Source of the DNA: Streptomyces celluloflavus
GTDB taxonomy: Bacteria; Actinomycetota; Actinomycetes; Streptomycetales; Streptomycetaceae
Assembly: GCA_000720995.1 (NCBI GenBank)
Contig: JOEL01000013.1
Coordinates: 186,001 to 250,000 of the forward strand
Direction: 5' to 3'
DNA: 64,000 nucleotides
Shown here: positions 40,247 to 49,353 of the stretch, one piece after another
How the letters are laid out: every line of letters starts with the position of its first letter
Position numbering within the stretch: position 1 is the first letter of the stretch
Notes under the pieces: model-generated
The model's input: the letters and a program-made list of their open reading frames with translations, nothing else
Databases searched by the model: none
Told to the model about the DNA's origin: nothing
Translations under genes and position numbers: made by a program

Positions 40247-41629
40247 TCACGGGTGCCTGTGTCCGGTGGGTCGGTCCCGTTCGGGCTCCTCGCGTGCCCG
40301 CACCCGCATCCGGAGATCGCCAGGGCTGTTGGTGGATGTCATGACGCCCCGTACCCGGGTGCCGGGTACGGGTTCCAGGCGCCAGCGGCTCGCGATCGTC
40401 GCGGCCACGGTCGTCATCTCCGCGCGGGCATAGGACTCCCCGATGCACATGTGGCTTCCCACGCCGAAGGGGACGAACGCTCCGCGGGGAACGGGCGCGC
40501 GATCGGGCAGCCAACGGTCGGGGTCGAATCGGAGGGGGCCGGGGAAGTACCGCGGATTGCGGTGCAAGACGAGGGCACTGAAGATGAACTCGGTTCCTCC
40601 GGGAAAGTGGTATCCGCACAGCTCGACGTCGTCGACGGCGCGCCTGATCGTGATACCTCCGGGGTTGCGCATCCGCAGTGCCTCATCGATCACCCGGCGG
40701 GTGTAGCGGAGCCGGCGCAGGCCATCCTGGTCGAGGGGGCCGGTGACCGTATCGCGCAGCTCTTGGTGGAGTTCCCGGTCGACAGCCGGGTGCTGCCCGA
40801 GTTCGTGGAAGAGCCAGGCCAGTCCTCCGGCGACAGTGTCCGTGCCCGCGACCAAGAGCGTGATCAGCTCATCGTGAACCTGCCGGTCGGTCATGGCCTC
40901 GCCGCTGTCGTCGTCCTGGGCTCGCAGCAGCATCGACAACACGTCATGGTGCTCGGTCAGGGGGCCCTCACGCCGGGTGCGGATGAGGTGGTCGATCGCG
41001 GCGCGCAGCCGTCGGCTCGCGTCCGCCAGGCGCCTGTTGCCGGGGGTGGGCATCCGGTGCCACAGATCGGTGGGGTCGAGCACGCGCGTGTACATGCCCC
41101 GTAGGACGATGGGCATGGCGTGGTGGATGTCGGCGGCGAGGTTGTCGTCGAGCGCGGTGGAGAACAGGGTGGCGGTGACGATGGCGAGGGAGAGGTCCCG
41201 CATCTCCCGCGTGACGTCGATGATCTGGCCGGGCCGCCAGGACTCGGACCGTTCGGCCGCCAGGCGCGCCATCGTGGAGACGTGCTGTGCGATCTGGACG
41301 TGGTGGAAGGCCGGCTGCATCATCCGCCGCTGCCGCAAGTGGAACGGTCCTTCGGACGTGGCCAGGCCCTGTCCGAGGTAGTCGTGCAGCTTCTCGAAGG
41401 AACGGCCCTTGGCATACCGGGCCGCATCCGTGACCAGGACCCGGTGCACCAGCTCCGGACCGACCAGGACGTACGACGGGCTGGGGCCGAGATGGACGGC
41501 CACCAGTTGGTCGTGGACTGTGAGGGCGTCGAGGAACTCCAGTGGCCGCCGCCATAGATGGAGGGCGTGGCCGATCACCGGAAGGCGTCCTGGAGCGACC
41601 GGTGGGGAGATGTGGGTGGCGCTGCTCAT
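40247..41629 (-). CDS. Cytochrome P450
   Basis: A 460-aa soluble P450. The heme-ligand motif FGVGSHMCIGESYARAE contains Cys395, the I-helix AGTDTVAGGLAW carries the acid/Thr pair, and the K-helix ExxR is EALRMR. The N-terminus (LPVIGHALHLWRRPLEFLDAL) and ARYAKGRSFEKLHDYLGQGL resemble terpene-oxidising P450s of the pentalenene type. AAAGGG precedes the ATG at 41629. No ferredoxin or terpene synthase lies nearby. It is divergent from the leader/efflux unit. Confidence 0.9.
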   Translation of the reverse strand: MSSATHISPPVAPGRLPVIGHALHLWRRPLEFLDALTVHDQLVAVHLGPSPSYVLVGPELVHRVLVTDAARYAKGRSFEKLHDYLGQGLATSEGPFHLRQRRMMQPAFHHVQIAQHVSTMARLAAERSESWRPGQIIDVTREMRDLSLAIVTATLFSTALDDNLAADIHHAMPIVLRGMYTRVLDPTDLWHRMPTPGNRRLADASRRLRAAIDHLIRTRREGPLTEHHDVLSMLLRAQDDDSGEAMTDRQVHDELITLLVAGTDTVAGGLAWLFHELGQHPAVDRELHQELRDTVTGPLDQDGLRRLRYTRRVIDEALRMRNPGGITIRRAVDDVELCGYHFPGGTEFIFSALVLHRNPRYFPGPLRFDPDRWLPDRAPVPRGAFVPFGVGSHMCIGESYARAEMTTVAATIASRWRLEPVPGTRVRGVMTSTNSPGDLRMRVRAREEPERDRPTGHRHP

Positions 41630-41924
41630 CGTTGCCCTTTCGACGGACGGGCGAAGACCGGCGGAGACTGGCCGGGAGCAGGCGATACACCGCCCGGTGA
41701 CGGAGCGGCCGGTTCCACCCTGTCCGGGCCGTTGTACCCGCCTGCACGGACGGATATCCCGCGCGGGCGGGGGCATCCGCCAAGGACCCGCTCCCTCTTG
41801 GAGATCGCGCGGACAGGTGCTCCGCGGCGAGGAGCTCCCGCGCCAAGGAAGCTCTGTAGAACGGGCCTACGAGTGAAGAGATGAGACGTCAGGCAGGTGC
41901 CTGAGCCGGGCGTCTCCGCCCTGG

Positions 41925-41930
41925 TAGCGT
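41925..41930 (+). promoter_or_regulatory. -10-like hexamer TAGCGT for the leader transcript
   Basis: TAGCGT fits TAnnnT and ends seven bases before the leader ATG, so transcription would begin at or next to that ATG and the leader ORF would be translated leaderless. No good -35 is visible. Confidence 0.4.
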
Positions 41931-41937
41931 TCACGGC

Positions 41938-41994
41938 ATGTCTGCTGCTTCGTGTGCGGCCGCTTGCGCCGCAGTGACCAGGACGTCCCGCTAG
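41938..41994 (+). CDS. 18-aa leader peptide before the efflux gene
   Basis: The peptide MSAASCAAACAAVTRTSR ends at a TAG lying in the loop of the first downstream hairpin. It is Ala/Cys-rich and ends in Arg/Thr/Ser. Because its last codons form the 5' arm of that hairpin, a ribosome stalled here would block the stem. This is the layout of ribosome-dependent attenuators of antibiotic resistance genes. No function as a protein is expected. Confidence 0.65.
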   Translation: MSAASCAAACAAVTRTSR

Positions 41995-42092
41995 CGGCGG
42001 GACGTTCGACTCACACACTCCTCCTGGACGTCCAGCCGCTTCGTGATCAGACCGGAGCGGCACGTTCGTGCCGCTCAGAACTTCTTCTGAGC
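41983..42092 (+). promoter_or_regulatory. Alternative-hairpin leader (putative attenuator)
   Basis: Three perfect stems: ACGTCCCGC/GCGGGACGT (41983-41991, 41997-42005), GAGCGGCAC/GTGCCGCTC (42055-42063, 42068-42076) and GCTCAGAA/TTCTGAGC (42073-42080, 42085-42092). Stems two and three share GCTC, so they exclude each other, and stem three ends next to the GGAG of the efflux gene. CTGGACGTCCAG (42024-42035) is a further palindrome that can pair with the first arm. Confidence 0.6.
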
Positions 42093-42105
42093 GACGGAGC
42101 ACCTG

Positions 42106-43530
42106 ATGCTTCCAGGCATCCTTTCTTCCCGCGGGCACAGCCCGTCCTCGGCACGCGCATGGCTGATGCTGTGCGCAGTGTCCATGCTGCAGTTCTTCAT
42201 CGCGGTCGACGTGACCGTGGTCAACATCGCCCTGCCCTCGATCGGCGCTGACTTCGACGTTGACGGGCACGCTCTGACCTGGGTCGTGGTCGGGTACACG
42301 GTCGCCGGCGGTGGGCTGTTGATGCTCGGTGGCCGACTGGGCGACCTGCTCGGGCGGCGGCGCGTGCTGCTGCTCGGCACCGGCCTGTTCGGCGCCGCGT
42401 CGCTGCTGGCGGGCCTGGCCTCCACGTTTGCGCTGCTGGTGGTCGCGCGCCTGTTGCAGGGCGCCGGTGAGGCCATCGCGCTGCCCGCTGCAATGGCCAC
42501 CATCGTCCTGATGTTCCCCGAAGGTCCGCGCCGGTCGCGGGCCCTGAGCGTGTGGGCGGCGGTGGCCAGCTGCGGTCTCGTGCTTGGATTCGTCCTGTCC
42601 GGAGTCATCACCGCCCACCTCGGATGGCGGTGGATCTTCCTGGTCTCGGTCCCGTTCGTCCTGATCGTGCTGCTGGCCGCTGTCTTCCTGGTCGAGCGGG
42701 ACCGGCCCGCGGCCAAAGACGCCCCGCAACTGGACCTTCCCGGCGCGCTGCTGCTGACCGCCTGCCCGCTGCTGTTCATCTTCGGTGTCGTCGAGGCCGG
42801 TGAACCCGGAACGCCCGCATGGGTGGTCCTGGGGGCGCCGGCCGGGTCGGTGGCCGCCGGAGCAGGGTTCGTGAGGGTCGAGACACGCTCGTGCAACCCG
42901 CTGCTGCCGCTGCGCTTCTTCGCCAACCGCACGCGTGTGGCGGCCAACCTGGCCACGATGCTGCTGAGCCAGGCGCTGTCGACCTCGTTTCTGCTGTTCA
43001 CCTTCTATCTGCAGGACCGGTTGGGCATCGGCCCGCTCGGCGCGGGTCTGACGATGCTGCCTCTGGCGGTCTCGCTGATCATTTTCTCCATGCTTGTGCC
43101 CCGCCTGCTGGGCCGGTGGGGAACACGCGCGTGCGTGCTCGCCGGAATCGGGTTCACCGCGGCCGCGATGGCCGCGATCGCGGCCATCGCGGCCCTGCGG
43201 GCAGGCGGCATGACGATGATCCCGCCCATGCTCCTGATCGCGGCCGGGATGGGGTTCGGCATCGTGGGGCTCCAGTACCTCGCGGTCAGCGGCGTCACCG
43301 AGGACGACGCCGGGACCGCCTCGGGCGTCCAGCGCGCGGCTGACCAACTGGGCGGTGCGGCCGGGGTAGCAGTCTGTGTCGGGATCGGGTTCGCCCCGTC
43401 CTTGCACTCCTTCGATCCGTTCCTGGTGGCCACCCTGCTGGCCGTCATGGGGCTCGTGACCGGCGCGGTTGTGGCTTTGCGCATGCCCGCGCCCGCTCCC
43501 ACAGCGGACCTGCAGGAACAGGCCGGGTGA
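42106..43530 (+). CDS. DHA2-family MFS drug efflux transporter
   Basis: A 474-aa 14-TM proton antiporter. Motif C-like and DHA2 signatures are present: FFIAVDVTVVNIALPSIGAD in TM1, LGDLLGRRRVLLLG (motif A), and RLLQGAGEAIALPAAMATI. GGAG lies six bases before the ATG. The 170-base leader with a small ORF and competing hairpins suggests drug-induced expression. It is divergent from a P450 and is followed by a strong terminator. Confidence 0.92.
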   Translation: MLPGILSSRGHSPSSARAWLMLCAVSMLQFFIAVDVTVVNIALPSIGADFDVDGHALTWVVVGYTVAGGGLLMLGGRLGDLLGRRRVLLLGTGLFGAASLLAGLASTFALLVVARLLQGAGEAIALPAAMATIVLMFPEGPRRSRALSVWAAVASCGLVLGFVLSGVITAHLGWRWIFLVSVPFVLIVLLAAVFLVERDRPAAKDAPQLDLPGALLLTACPLLFIFGVVEAGEPGTPAWVVLGAPAGSVAAGAGFVRVETRSCNPLLPLRFFANRTRVAANLATMLLSQALSTSFLLFTFYLQDRLGIGPLGAGLTMLPLAVSLIIFSMLVPRLLGRWGTRACVLAGIGFTAAAMAAIAAIAALRAGGMTMIPPMLLIAAGMGFGIVGLQYLAVSGVTEDDAGTASGVQRAADQLGGAAGVAVCVGIGFAPSLHSFDPFLVATLLAVMGLVTGAVVALRMPAPAPTADLQEQAG

Positions 43531-43538
43531 CTCTCGCC

Positions 43539-43585
43539 CCGCAGGGGTGTGCCGCCATGACGGTCGGGGCGGCACACCCCTGCGG
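43539..43585. terminator. Terminator after the efflux gene
   Basis: A perfect 18-bp inverted repeat (43539-43556 and 43568-43585) with an 11-base loop, starting 8 bp after the stop codon. Confidence 0.9.
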
Positions 43586-43626
43586 GACTTTCTGGTCAAC
43601 GCCCTCTACGGCCGAGCGAAGGTTAC

Positions 43627-44472
43627 GTGCCCGTCCTGCCCTCATCCATAACCGACCCGTTGTGGGACCAGTGCCAAGCCCTCCTGCCCAAGCGGGCAGT
43701 GGCCGCTCATCCGTTGGGCTGCCACCGTCCCCGCATCCCCGACCGGTTCGTGTTCGACAAGCTCCTGGCCCGCCTCGTGCTCGGAGGCACCTACCAGCAG
43801 CATGCCGACCACAGCTGCTCGGCAACTACGATGAGCGCTCGGCAGGATGAGTGGATCGCCAATGACCTTTTCGGGCGGCTGCACCGGCTGGCGCTCAAGG
43901 CGTACGACGAGGCCATCGGCCTCGACCTTGAGAATCTCGTGGTGGACGGTTGCATCGTGAAAGCCCCCGGCGGTGGCCAGAACACCGGGCGCGGTCCGGT
44001 GGACCGGGGCAAGAGCGGTCTGAAGCGTTCGGAACTGGTCGACGGCGGGGGCTTGCCGTTGGGGTGGGTCCTGGCTGGCGCAAACCGCGACGACTCGCCG
44101 CTGTTGCGCCCCACCCTGGAGGCCCTGCGCCTGTTCGGGTTCCATCTGCCACCGTCGATCACAGTGCACCTGGACGCCGGCTACGACTCACAACCCACCC
44201 GGGCGCTGCTGGAAGAGCTGGGCTGCGCTGGGCGCATCAACCCGAGGGGGCAGTTCGTGCCGATCAACCACACCCACCGGTGGATGATCGAACGGACCAG
44301 CTCCTGGCACAACAACCGGGGGTTCAAGGCGTTAGCGATCGTGACCGACCGGCGCGCGGTGGCGCAGGACGCGTGGGTGGCGTTGGCCAGCGCGGCCATC
44401 GTGATCCGCAGGCTGCTACGCCGGGCCTGGACAGCCTGCCGGTGGGATGCCCGTCCCGCCCGACGACCCTGA
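43627..44472 (+). mobile_element. IS5-family transposase, apparently intact
   Basis: A 281-aa single-frame DDE transposase. The N-terminal DUF4096-type part is SSITDPLWDQCQALLP, and catalytic residues sit in LVVDGCIVKAPGG (first Asp), VHLDAGYDSQPT (second Asp) and RWMIERTSSWHNN (Glu). A GTG start follows the efflux terminator. I could not settle the terminal inverted repeats. It may still be mobile. Confidence 0.85.
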
Positions 44473-44619
44473 CCTATCCGCGCGACCTCTTACAGTGCTT
44501 TCGACGCTGGGCTTCGACACCAGGCGTTTCCGCTGATTCCGCCAGTCTGCTATTGGGCCTCCTGGCAGGTACCCGCACCGGACTTTCACCGGCACGCGAC
44601 GCCGAGCTTGTGGCTGATG

Positions 44620-45237
44620 GTCAATCACCTAAAACGTCAACCTCCGCCTTCTGGACGCAAAATGGAACAAGATCGAGCACCGGCTGTTCTCCCACATCAC
44701 TATGAACCGGCGCGGCGAGCCACTGACCAGCCACGACGTCATCGCCAACGGCATCGCCGCGACGGAATCCCTCCGATCCCGCCCCAGCTTCAGCCCTGCC
44801 CCGGTCGCGCATGGCTGGTCCACCCGCCCCTGACCGGCGTGGACCACGACCAGTGGGACCGGCTCATCGGCGAGCGGGCGACGGCCCGGGAGGCACACTG
44901 GGAAGAAGACCTCCGCCAGCGGCGCGGCGGCGACCGGCAGAAGACTCCGGCTGCCGGCCTCTACACCGGCCGGCGCCCCGGGCTCACCCTCGTCGACCGG
45001 CTCCTGGCCACGCTTCTCTACGAGCGATTCAGGCTTGCCCAGGTCGCTGTCGCCCCGCTCTTCGCCGTCGTCCCCGTGCCCCTCAACCGGGCCATCAGCC
45101 AGACCCGGTGCCTCCTCCACAAGGCCGGGCACACCATCGAACCCATCAGTACACACTTGGCCACCCTGGACGGCCTGACCGACCTCGCCGCACGCCTCGG
45201 TATCACCCGCGACCCAGTGATCAAGACAGCGAGTTAA
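44620..45237 (+). mobile_element. Composite transposase remnant (ISAzo13-like plus HTH-type)
   Basis: The first part reads LDAKWNKIEHRLFSHITMNR then GEPLTSHDVI in one frame, the C-terminal block of ISAzo13-type transposases. The second reads RQRRGGDRQKTPAAGLYTGR, LVDRLLATLLYERFRLAQV and LNRAISQTRCLLHKAGHTI, the HTH N-terminal part of another transposase. The two pieces are joined near 44800. Between 44473 and 44620 nothing is recognised. Confidence 0.7.
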
Positions 45238-45317
45238 TGATCAGCAAGCCCTGACCCGGCCTTGGGTCAGGGCCCAGGACCCCCGTTCCCCATGCGATGT
45301 CACACGTCGGGTGACAT

Positions 45318-46553
45318 TCACCTGCCGTCGCTCTCTGATATCGGCGTTTCGCTGTGTCCGAGTTCACGGGTGGTGAATCCGTGTTTGCGTGCCCCGATGA
45401 CGATGGCGAGTGTCGGGATGAGAAGCGCGAACGCGACCCAGGTGAGAGAGGGTGCTCCAACCCCACTGAGGACGAGCCCTCCGACGATGCCGCCTGCGGC
45501 GATCCCGATGTTCCACCCTGTGGTGAGGAGTGCTTGGGCGACGTCACCGGCGTCGCCCGCAGCTTCAGCGACCGCAGTCTGCAACAGCGTTGCGGTGCCG
45601 CCGAACGCGAGCCCCCAGACGGCCGCACTGGCATAGACCAGAGCGGGGACACCGGAGAAGATGCCCAGGAGGACTGTGGCTGTGGCGAAGAGTGCGCAGG
45701 CGAGGATCACGAGCGTGCGCAGGTGCCGGTCGATGAGTGCTCCGGTGATCCAGATGCTCACCAGCGACACCAGACCGAAGGTGAGCAGCACGGCGTCGAC
45801 CTGCCCCGCCATGCCAAGCGGGGCGAGCAACGGGGCGCTGTAGGTGAAGAGGATGTTGTGCGCGAGGACGAACATCAACGTCACGACCAGGACCGGCGCG
45901 ACTCCGGGAATGCGGAGAGTGCGGGCGAGCGGGAGCCTGGAGCCCTTGGGCTGGCCGGGGAAGTTCGGTACAGCTGCGATGACCCACACGATCAGTGCGA
46001 GGGTGAGGGCGGTCATGATCCCGAACGCGAATCGCCACTCGACGAACTTGGCGAGGAACGCGGCAGCAGGAACCCCGACGGACAGCGCGACGGTTCCGCC
46101 CGCCATCGCGATTGCCATAGCCTTGCCGCGCTGGTGAGCGGGAACCATTCGTCGCGCGTACCCGGCCAGCAAGGCCCAGAGCAGCCCCCCGACGATCCCG
46201 CCCAGGAACCGGGCGGCCAACGTGAGCGGGAAGCTGTCGGAAAGGGCTGTGACCGTGTTGGCGACCGCGAATCCGGAGATCGCGAACAGCAGCAAATGTC
46301 GGCGTTGCCACCCGATTGTGGCTTTCGTGAGGGGAACTGCGGCGAGGATCGCCCCGATCGCAAAGACAGTGACGCTCTGTCCCGCGACGGTTTCGCTCAC
46401 TCCCAGGTCCCGGCTCATCTCAGGTAGTACCCCGGCGGGCATCGTCTCGGTCAAGAGCGTGATGAACCCGGTGGTGGCCAGAGCCAGCAAGCCTGCCAGA
46501 GGGAACCGAGCGTCGACTGTGGAATGACGTGGCAGGACGTCTGTTCGTGTCAT
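45318..46553 (-). CDS. MFS transporter (arabinose-efflux/DHA1 type)
   Basis: A 411-aa 12-TM transporter with PAGVLPEMSRDLGVSETVAG in TM1-2, RFLGGIVGGLLWALLAGYAR and GGTVALSVGVPAAAFLAKF, as in the YdhP/arabinose-polymer exporters. The ATG at 46553 follows GAGG; an ATG at 46577 is an alternative. It is divergent from a MerR-family gene across a 78-bp gap, implying activation by that regulator. Confidence 0.88.
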   Translation of the reverse strand: MTRTDVLPRHSTVDARFPLAGLLALATTGFITLLTETMPAGVLPEMSRDLGVSETVAGQSVTVFAIGAILAAVPLTKATIGWQRRHLLLFAISGFAVANTVTALSDSFPLTLAARFLGGIVGGLLWALLAGYARRMVPAHQRGKAMAIAMAGGTVALSVGVPAAAFLAKFVEWRFAFGIMTALTLALIVWVIAAVPNFPGQPKGSRLPLARTLRIPGVAPVLVVTLMFVLAHNILFTYSAPLLAPLGMAGQVDAVLLTFGLVSLVSIWITGALIDRHLRTLVILACALFATATVLLGIFSGVPALVYASAAVWGLAFGGTATLLQTAVAEAAGDAGDVAQALLTTGWNIGIAAGGIVGGLVLSGVGAPSLTWVAFALLIPTLAIVIGARKHGFTTRELGHSETPISESDGR

Positions 46554-46573
46554 AGCCTCATCGTCAAAGGGTG

Positions 46574-46583
46574 ACATCAATGT
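46574..46583. promoter_or_regulatory. Operator candidate ACATCAATGT between MFS and MerR genes
   Basis: ACAT/ATGT arms sit about TTGACC (minus-strand -35, near 46599-46594) within a 78-bp divergent region that also holds repeated GTCAAA. A MerR-type operator in the spacer of the MFS promoter is likely. Confidence 0.4.
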
Positions 46584-46631
46584 GAAGGTCAAATCGATGC
46601 CCGTCGCGGCGCGGAGAGCAGGAGTGTGGAG

Positions 46632-47042
46632 ATGAGGATCGGCGAGCTGTCCAAACGCACGGATGCGCCGGTGAGGATGCTCCGCTACTACGAGGAGCAG
46701 GGGCTGATCCACTCCGAGCGGCTAGCCAACGGATACCGAGATTACGAGGACTACACCGTCGACCGGGTCCGGCAGATACGGGGCCTGCTCGATGTGGGTC
46801 TGCCGACCCGGATCATCAAGCAGATCCTGCCCTGCTTGAACAGCCCGCGGACGATACACATGCCCTACGTCACCCCGGACATGATCGCGACGCTCGAAGA
46901 CGAACGTGACCGCATGGCCGAGAAGATCGAATGCCTCACGAAGAACCACCGAGCCATCAACGACTACCTCGACGCAGTGAGTCACGAAGTCCGAACTGTG
47001 CCTGCCGCTGGCGACTCCGCCCGACCCGCCGGCCAGCCGTGA
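46632..47042 (+). CDS. MerR-family transcriptional regulator
   Basis: A 136-aa regulator. The winged helix IGELSKRTDAPVRMLRYYEEQGLIHSERLANGYRDY is followed by the dimerisation helix with a short C-terminal tail. A lone Cys pair (ILPCLN, IECLTK) does not form a metal site pattern. It is divergent from the MFS gene it likely controls. The ATG at 46632 is preferred over a GTG two codons upstream because the MRIGELS start is standard. Confidence 0.9.
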   Translation: MRIGELSKRTDAPVRMLRYYEEQGLIHSERLANGYRDYEDYTVDRVRQIRGLLDVGLPTRIIKQILPCLNSPRTIHMPYVTPDMIATLEDERDRMAEKIECLTKNHRAINDYLDAVSHEVRTVPAAGDSARPAGQP

Positions 47043-47198
47043 GGCATCGCACGAACTTCTTCAAGGCGATCCCTACGCCTGTCCCTGGCCATTCGACAGC
47101 AACGGACACTGGATGCCGCCCGAAGAGGAGGTCACACGGTGCCTCCGATCAGGCAAATGCCTCTGCCCTGTCCGTGAGAGGAGAGGGCAGAGGATCAT

Positions 47199-48285
47199 TC
47201 ATGCGGCGACGGTGAGTGGAACGTCCAGGCGTTCCCAGGCGCCGAGGACGGCCTTGTGTGCGTCCGGTTGCAGATGCGCGTAGCGCTGGGTGGTCTGGAA
47301 GCTCTCGTGGCCGAGGTGGTGCTGGACCTCGTAGAGCGAGACTCCGTTCTGGACCAGCCACGAGGCGCAGGTGTGGTGCATGGAGTGCGGCGGGTAGTGC
47401 GGGACGAGGCGCTGCTCGCCGTCCGTGTCGAAGCAGTAGGCGGCTTCGACAGTGGGCCACCAGGTCTGCCGGCGCCAGTTGCTGTCGGCGAGGAGCCGCC
47501 CGGCCCGGCCCTTGGTGATGGTGGTGAACACCACGGCGTCACGGTCGAGTCGATGGATGTGGCGTTCGAGGGCCTCCAGGACGTGAGGACGGAGCGGGCC
47601 CCCGTCGGCTCTTGGAGCTCTTGGGGTATTCCTTGATGCCGCTCTTGGTGCTGACCTTCACTACGAACAGGCGCGAGCGGCGCTGGTCTATGCGGTGGCA
47701 GTGAAGGCCGGAGAGTTCGCCCCAGCGCAGTCCGGTGTAGACGCCGAGCAGGCACATCGTCCGCCAGGCGGCGGGGAGTTCGTCGAGGATGCTCTGCGCC
47801 TGGTCGAGTGTGAACCACTGCGGCGGTTTGACCCCGATCTTCGGCAGGTCGATGCTGCGGCAGGGACTCACCGCGATCACGTCGTCATCGACGGCCGCGC
47901 GCATGATGGAGGACGTCAGGTTGTAGGCCCGCTTGATCGCGGCGGCACCCGAGCCCTTCTCGACCAGGCCGCGGATCCAGCTCTGGATGTCCATGCGGGT
48001 GATGGCCCGCATCTCCCAGTCCGCCCAGTAGGGCATGGCGTGGTTCTTGATGCGCGACGCGTCGCCCCGCAGGGTGTGGGGTTCAATCAGACGGGCGTTC
48101 CACCACCGGTCGTGCCATTCACTGAACTGCGTTTCACCGGCCCGCGGGTCGCGCATGCCTCCGCGGGCGAACTGGGTCTCCGTCTCGATGCCCCAGGCAC
48201 GCGCCTGTGCCTTGAGGGGGAACGACTCGCTGAACCGGTCTCCTGTCCGGTTACATACAGTCGCCTGCCATTTGCCGGATTTCAA
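47199..48285 (-). pseudogene. Tyrosine-recombinase integrase with one frameshift
   Basis: The N-terminal and core part (KSGKWQATVCNRTGDRFSES, YTGLRWGELSGLHCHRID with the first catalytic Arg) is in one frame to about 47604. A second frame continues with PLRPHVLEALERHIHRLDRD, HSMHHTCASWLVQNGVSLYE and HHLGHESFQTTQRYAHLQP, giving the second Arg, His and Tyr. Removing one base from the run at 47599-47603 restores a single chain. No ATG or GTG starts the protein; the codon expected before ASYLRKLKSG is AGA. Either decay or a sequencing error in the homopolymer explains the shift. Confidence 0.85.
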
Positions 48286-48345
48286 CTTGCGGAGGTACGA
48301 GGCTCTTCTCCTTGTTCAACGGTGACGGGCCGGGATGGGCCAGGG

Positions 48346-48559
48346 TCAGCGGCGGGCCGCCGGCGGTACGACGGCGCGGCGGCTGATGAACTCGTCGAGG
48401 CCGGCCGCGGGGACCCGTACACGGGACCGGCCTGGTCCGGTACGGAGGTCGACAACAGGCAGGTCACCAGCAGCGATGAAGCGGTAGACAGTGCGGCGGT
48501 CAACGTCCAAGGCGGCGGCGACGGCAGGGGTGGAAGGGACCTTTTGGATGGAGGTTGGG
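48346..48559 (-). CDS. Excisionase-like HTH protein, 5' end disrupted
   Basis: The frame reads STPAVAAALDVDRRTVYRFI, AAGDLPVVDLRTGPGRSRVR and VPAAGLDEFISRRAV before TGA: a MerR-like HTH_17 excisionase domain, about 65 codons. It is immediately upstream of the integrase, the usual xis-int order. There is no start codon before the MITE-like element at 48560, which may have displaced the 5' end. Confidence 0.65.
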
Positions 48560-48643
48560 CTAGTACTGTAACGGCGCTTGAAGTGACGAGGTCGCAGTTC
48601 ATGGGCTGTGGTCTCGTCACCTCAAGCGCTGTTGCAGTACTAG
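48560..48643. mobile_element. MITE-like 84-bp inverted-repeat element
   Basis: Two 31-bp arms (48560-48590 and 48613-48643) match at 28 of 31 positions and start/end with CTAGTACTG/CAGTACTAG around a 22-bp centre. There is no coding capacity. The symmetry and CTAG ends suggest a miniature transposable element mobilised by a full-size relative elsewhere. Confidence 0.65.
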
Positions 48644-48766
48644 TGGTCACACACGCCCTCACCCCTCACAAGATGGCCATCCAGATGCTCCCCAACCCCT
48701 ACGGAAAGCGCGGCCGGAGCCGCTACCGCGAGGAGGGCGGGGCATTGCGCTTTTCGTACCTGCTGT

Positions 48767-48819
48767 GACCTTGACGTTCAACTCCAGCACGAGATGAGTC
48801 GAGGTTGAACGTCAAGGTC
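48767..48819. repeat. Second long inverted repeat GACCTTGACGTTCAAC
   Basis: 16-bp perfect arms (48767-48782 and 48804-48819) with a 21-base centre. It could be a terminator or another miniature element. A short plus-strand reading ending at 48768 (PYGKRGRSRYREEGG) precedes it. Confidence 0.65.
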
Positions 48820-48868
48820 AACGAGCTCGTGCACGGTTGGCGGTGAGACGTCGGGCCTGGATGGTTGA

Positions 48869-49245
48869 TCATGGTCGGGTGGTGGGGAACCCGGCGCGTG
48901 CAGTGATCATCAGCAATCGGCGGATCACGGGCCTAGACATCACGAGCCGCTCCTCCATGTCTCTGAGCGCGGCGACGATCGGATGAGGAGAAGTAAGCCG
49001 TGTGGGAACCGGAACCACCGAGGCGTCATCCGCCGACTTCCGGCTCCGCGAGTTGGGGTGTGGTCCCTCTGCGAGGTATTGCTTCCACCCACTTGTCCCG
49101 GGGCGGACCTTCTCGATGCGTTTGCCGGGAGGTTCCAGTCCGTGCCGCTTCGCATAGTCGATGGCCTTCCCCCACTCGGCGAACTGGTTGCCATCGGCGA
49201 CACGGACACGCTCCTCGGTGAGAAGCCGTTCGACCGACTCGGTCG
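48869..49245 (-). pseudogene. Uncharacterised protein remnant, frame open but without start
   Basis: The frame gives RRAKPTESVERLLTEERVRV, GNQFAEWGKAIDYAKRHGLE and IVAALRDMEERLVMSRPVIR before a stop. It is clearly coding in composition. A TGA lies just upstream in frame, while another frame (RRHLADMLDAGV) leads into it, pointing to a frameshift. I do not recognise the family. Confidence 0.5.
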
Positions 49246-49353
49246 GCTTGGCTCGTCGCGTACGAGCGACGAGCCGTTCGGCTCAGGGCGCGGAGCTACG
49301 CCTGCGTCCAGCATGTCCGCCAGATGCCGCCTGGTCGCCCGCTTCAGTCGGCG

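Noticed and set aside
40247-43530. P450 plus exporter as a biosynthetic gene cluster
   Set aside because: No synthase, synthetase or other tailoring genes; the neighbours are transposon remnants.
43627-44472. Assigning exact IS ends to the intact IS5-type transposase
   Set aside because: No convincing terminal inverted repeat pair could be found by eye on both sides.
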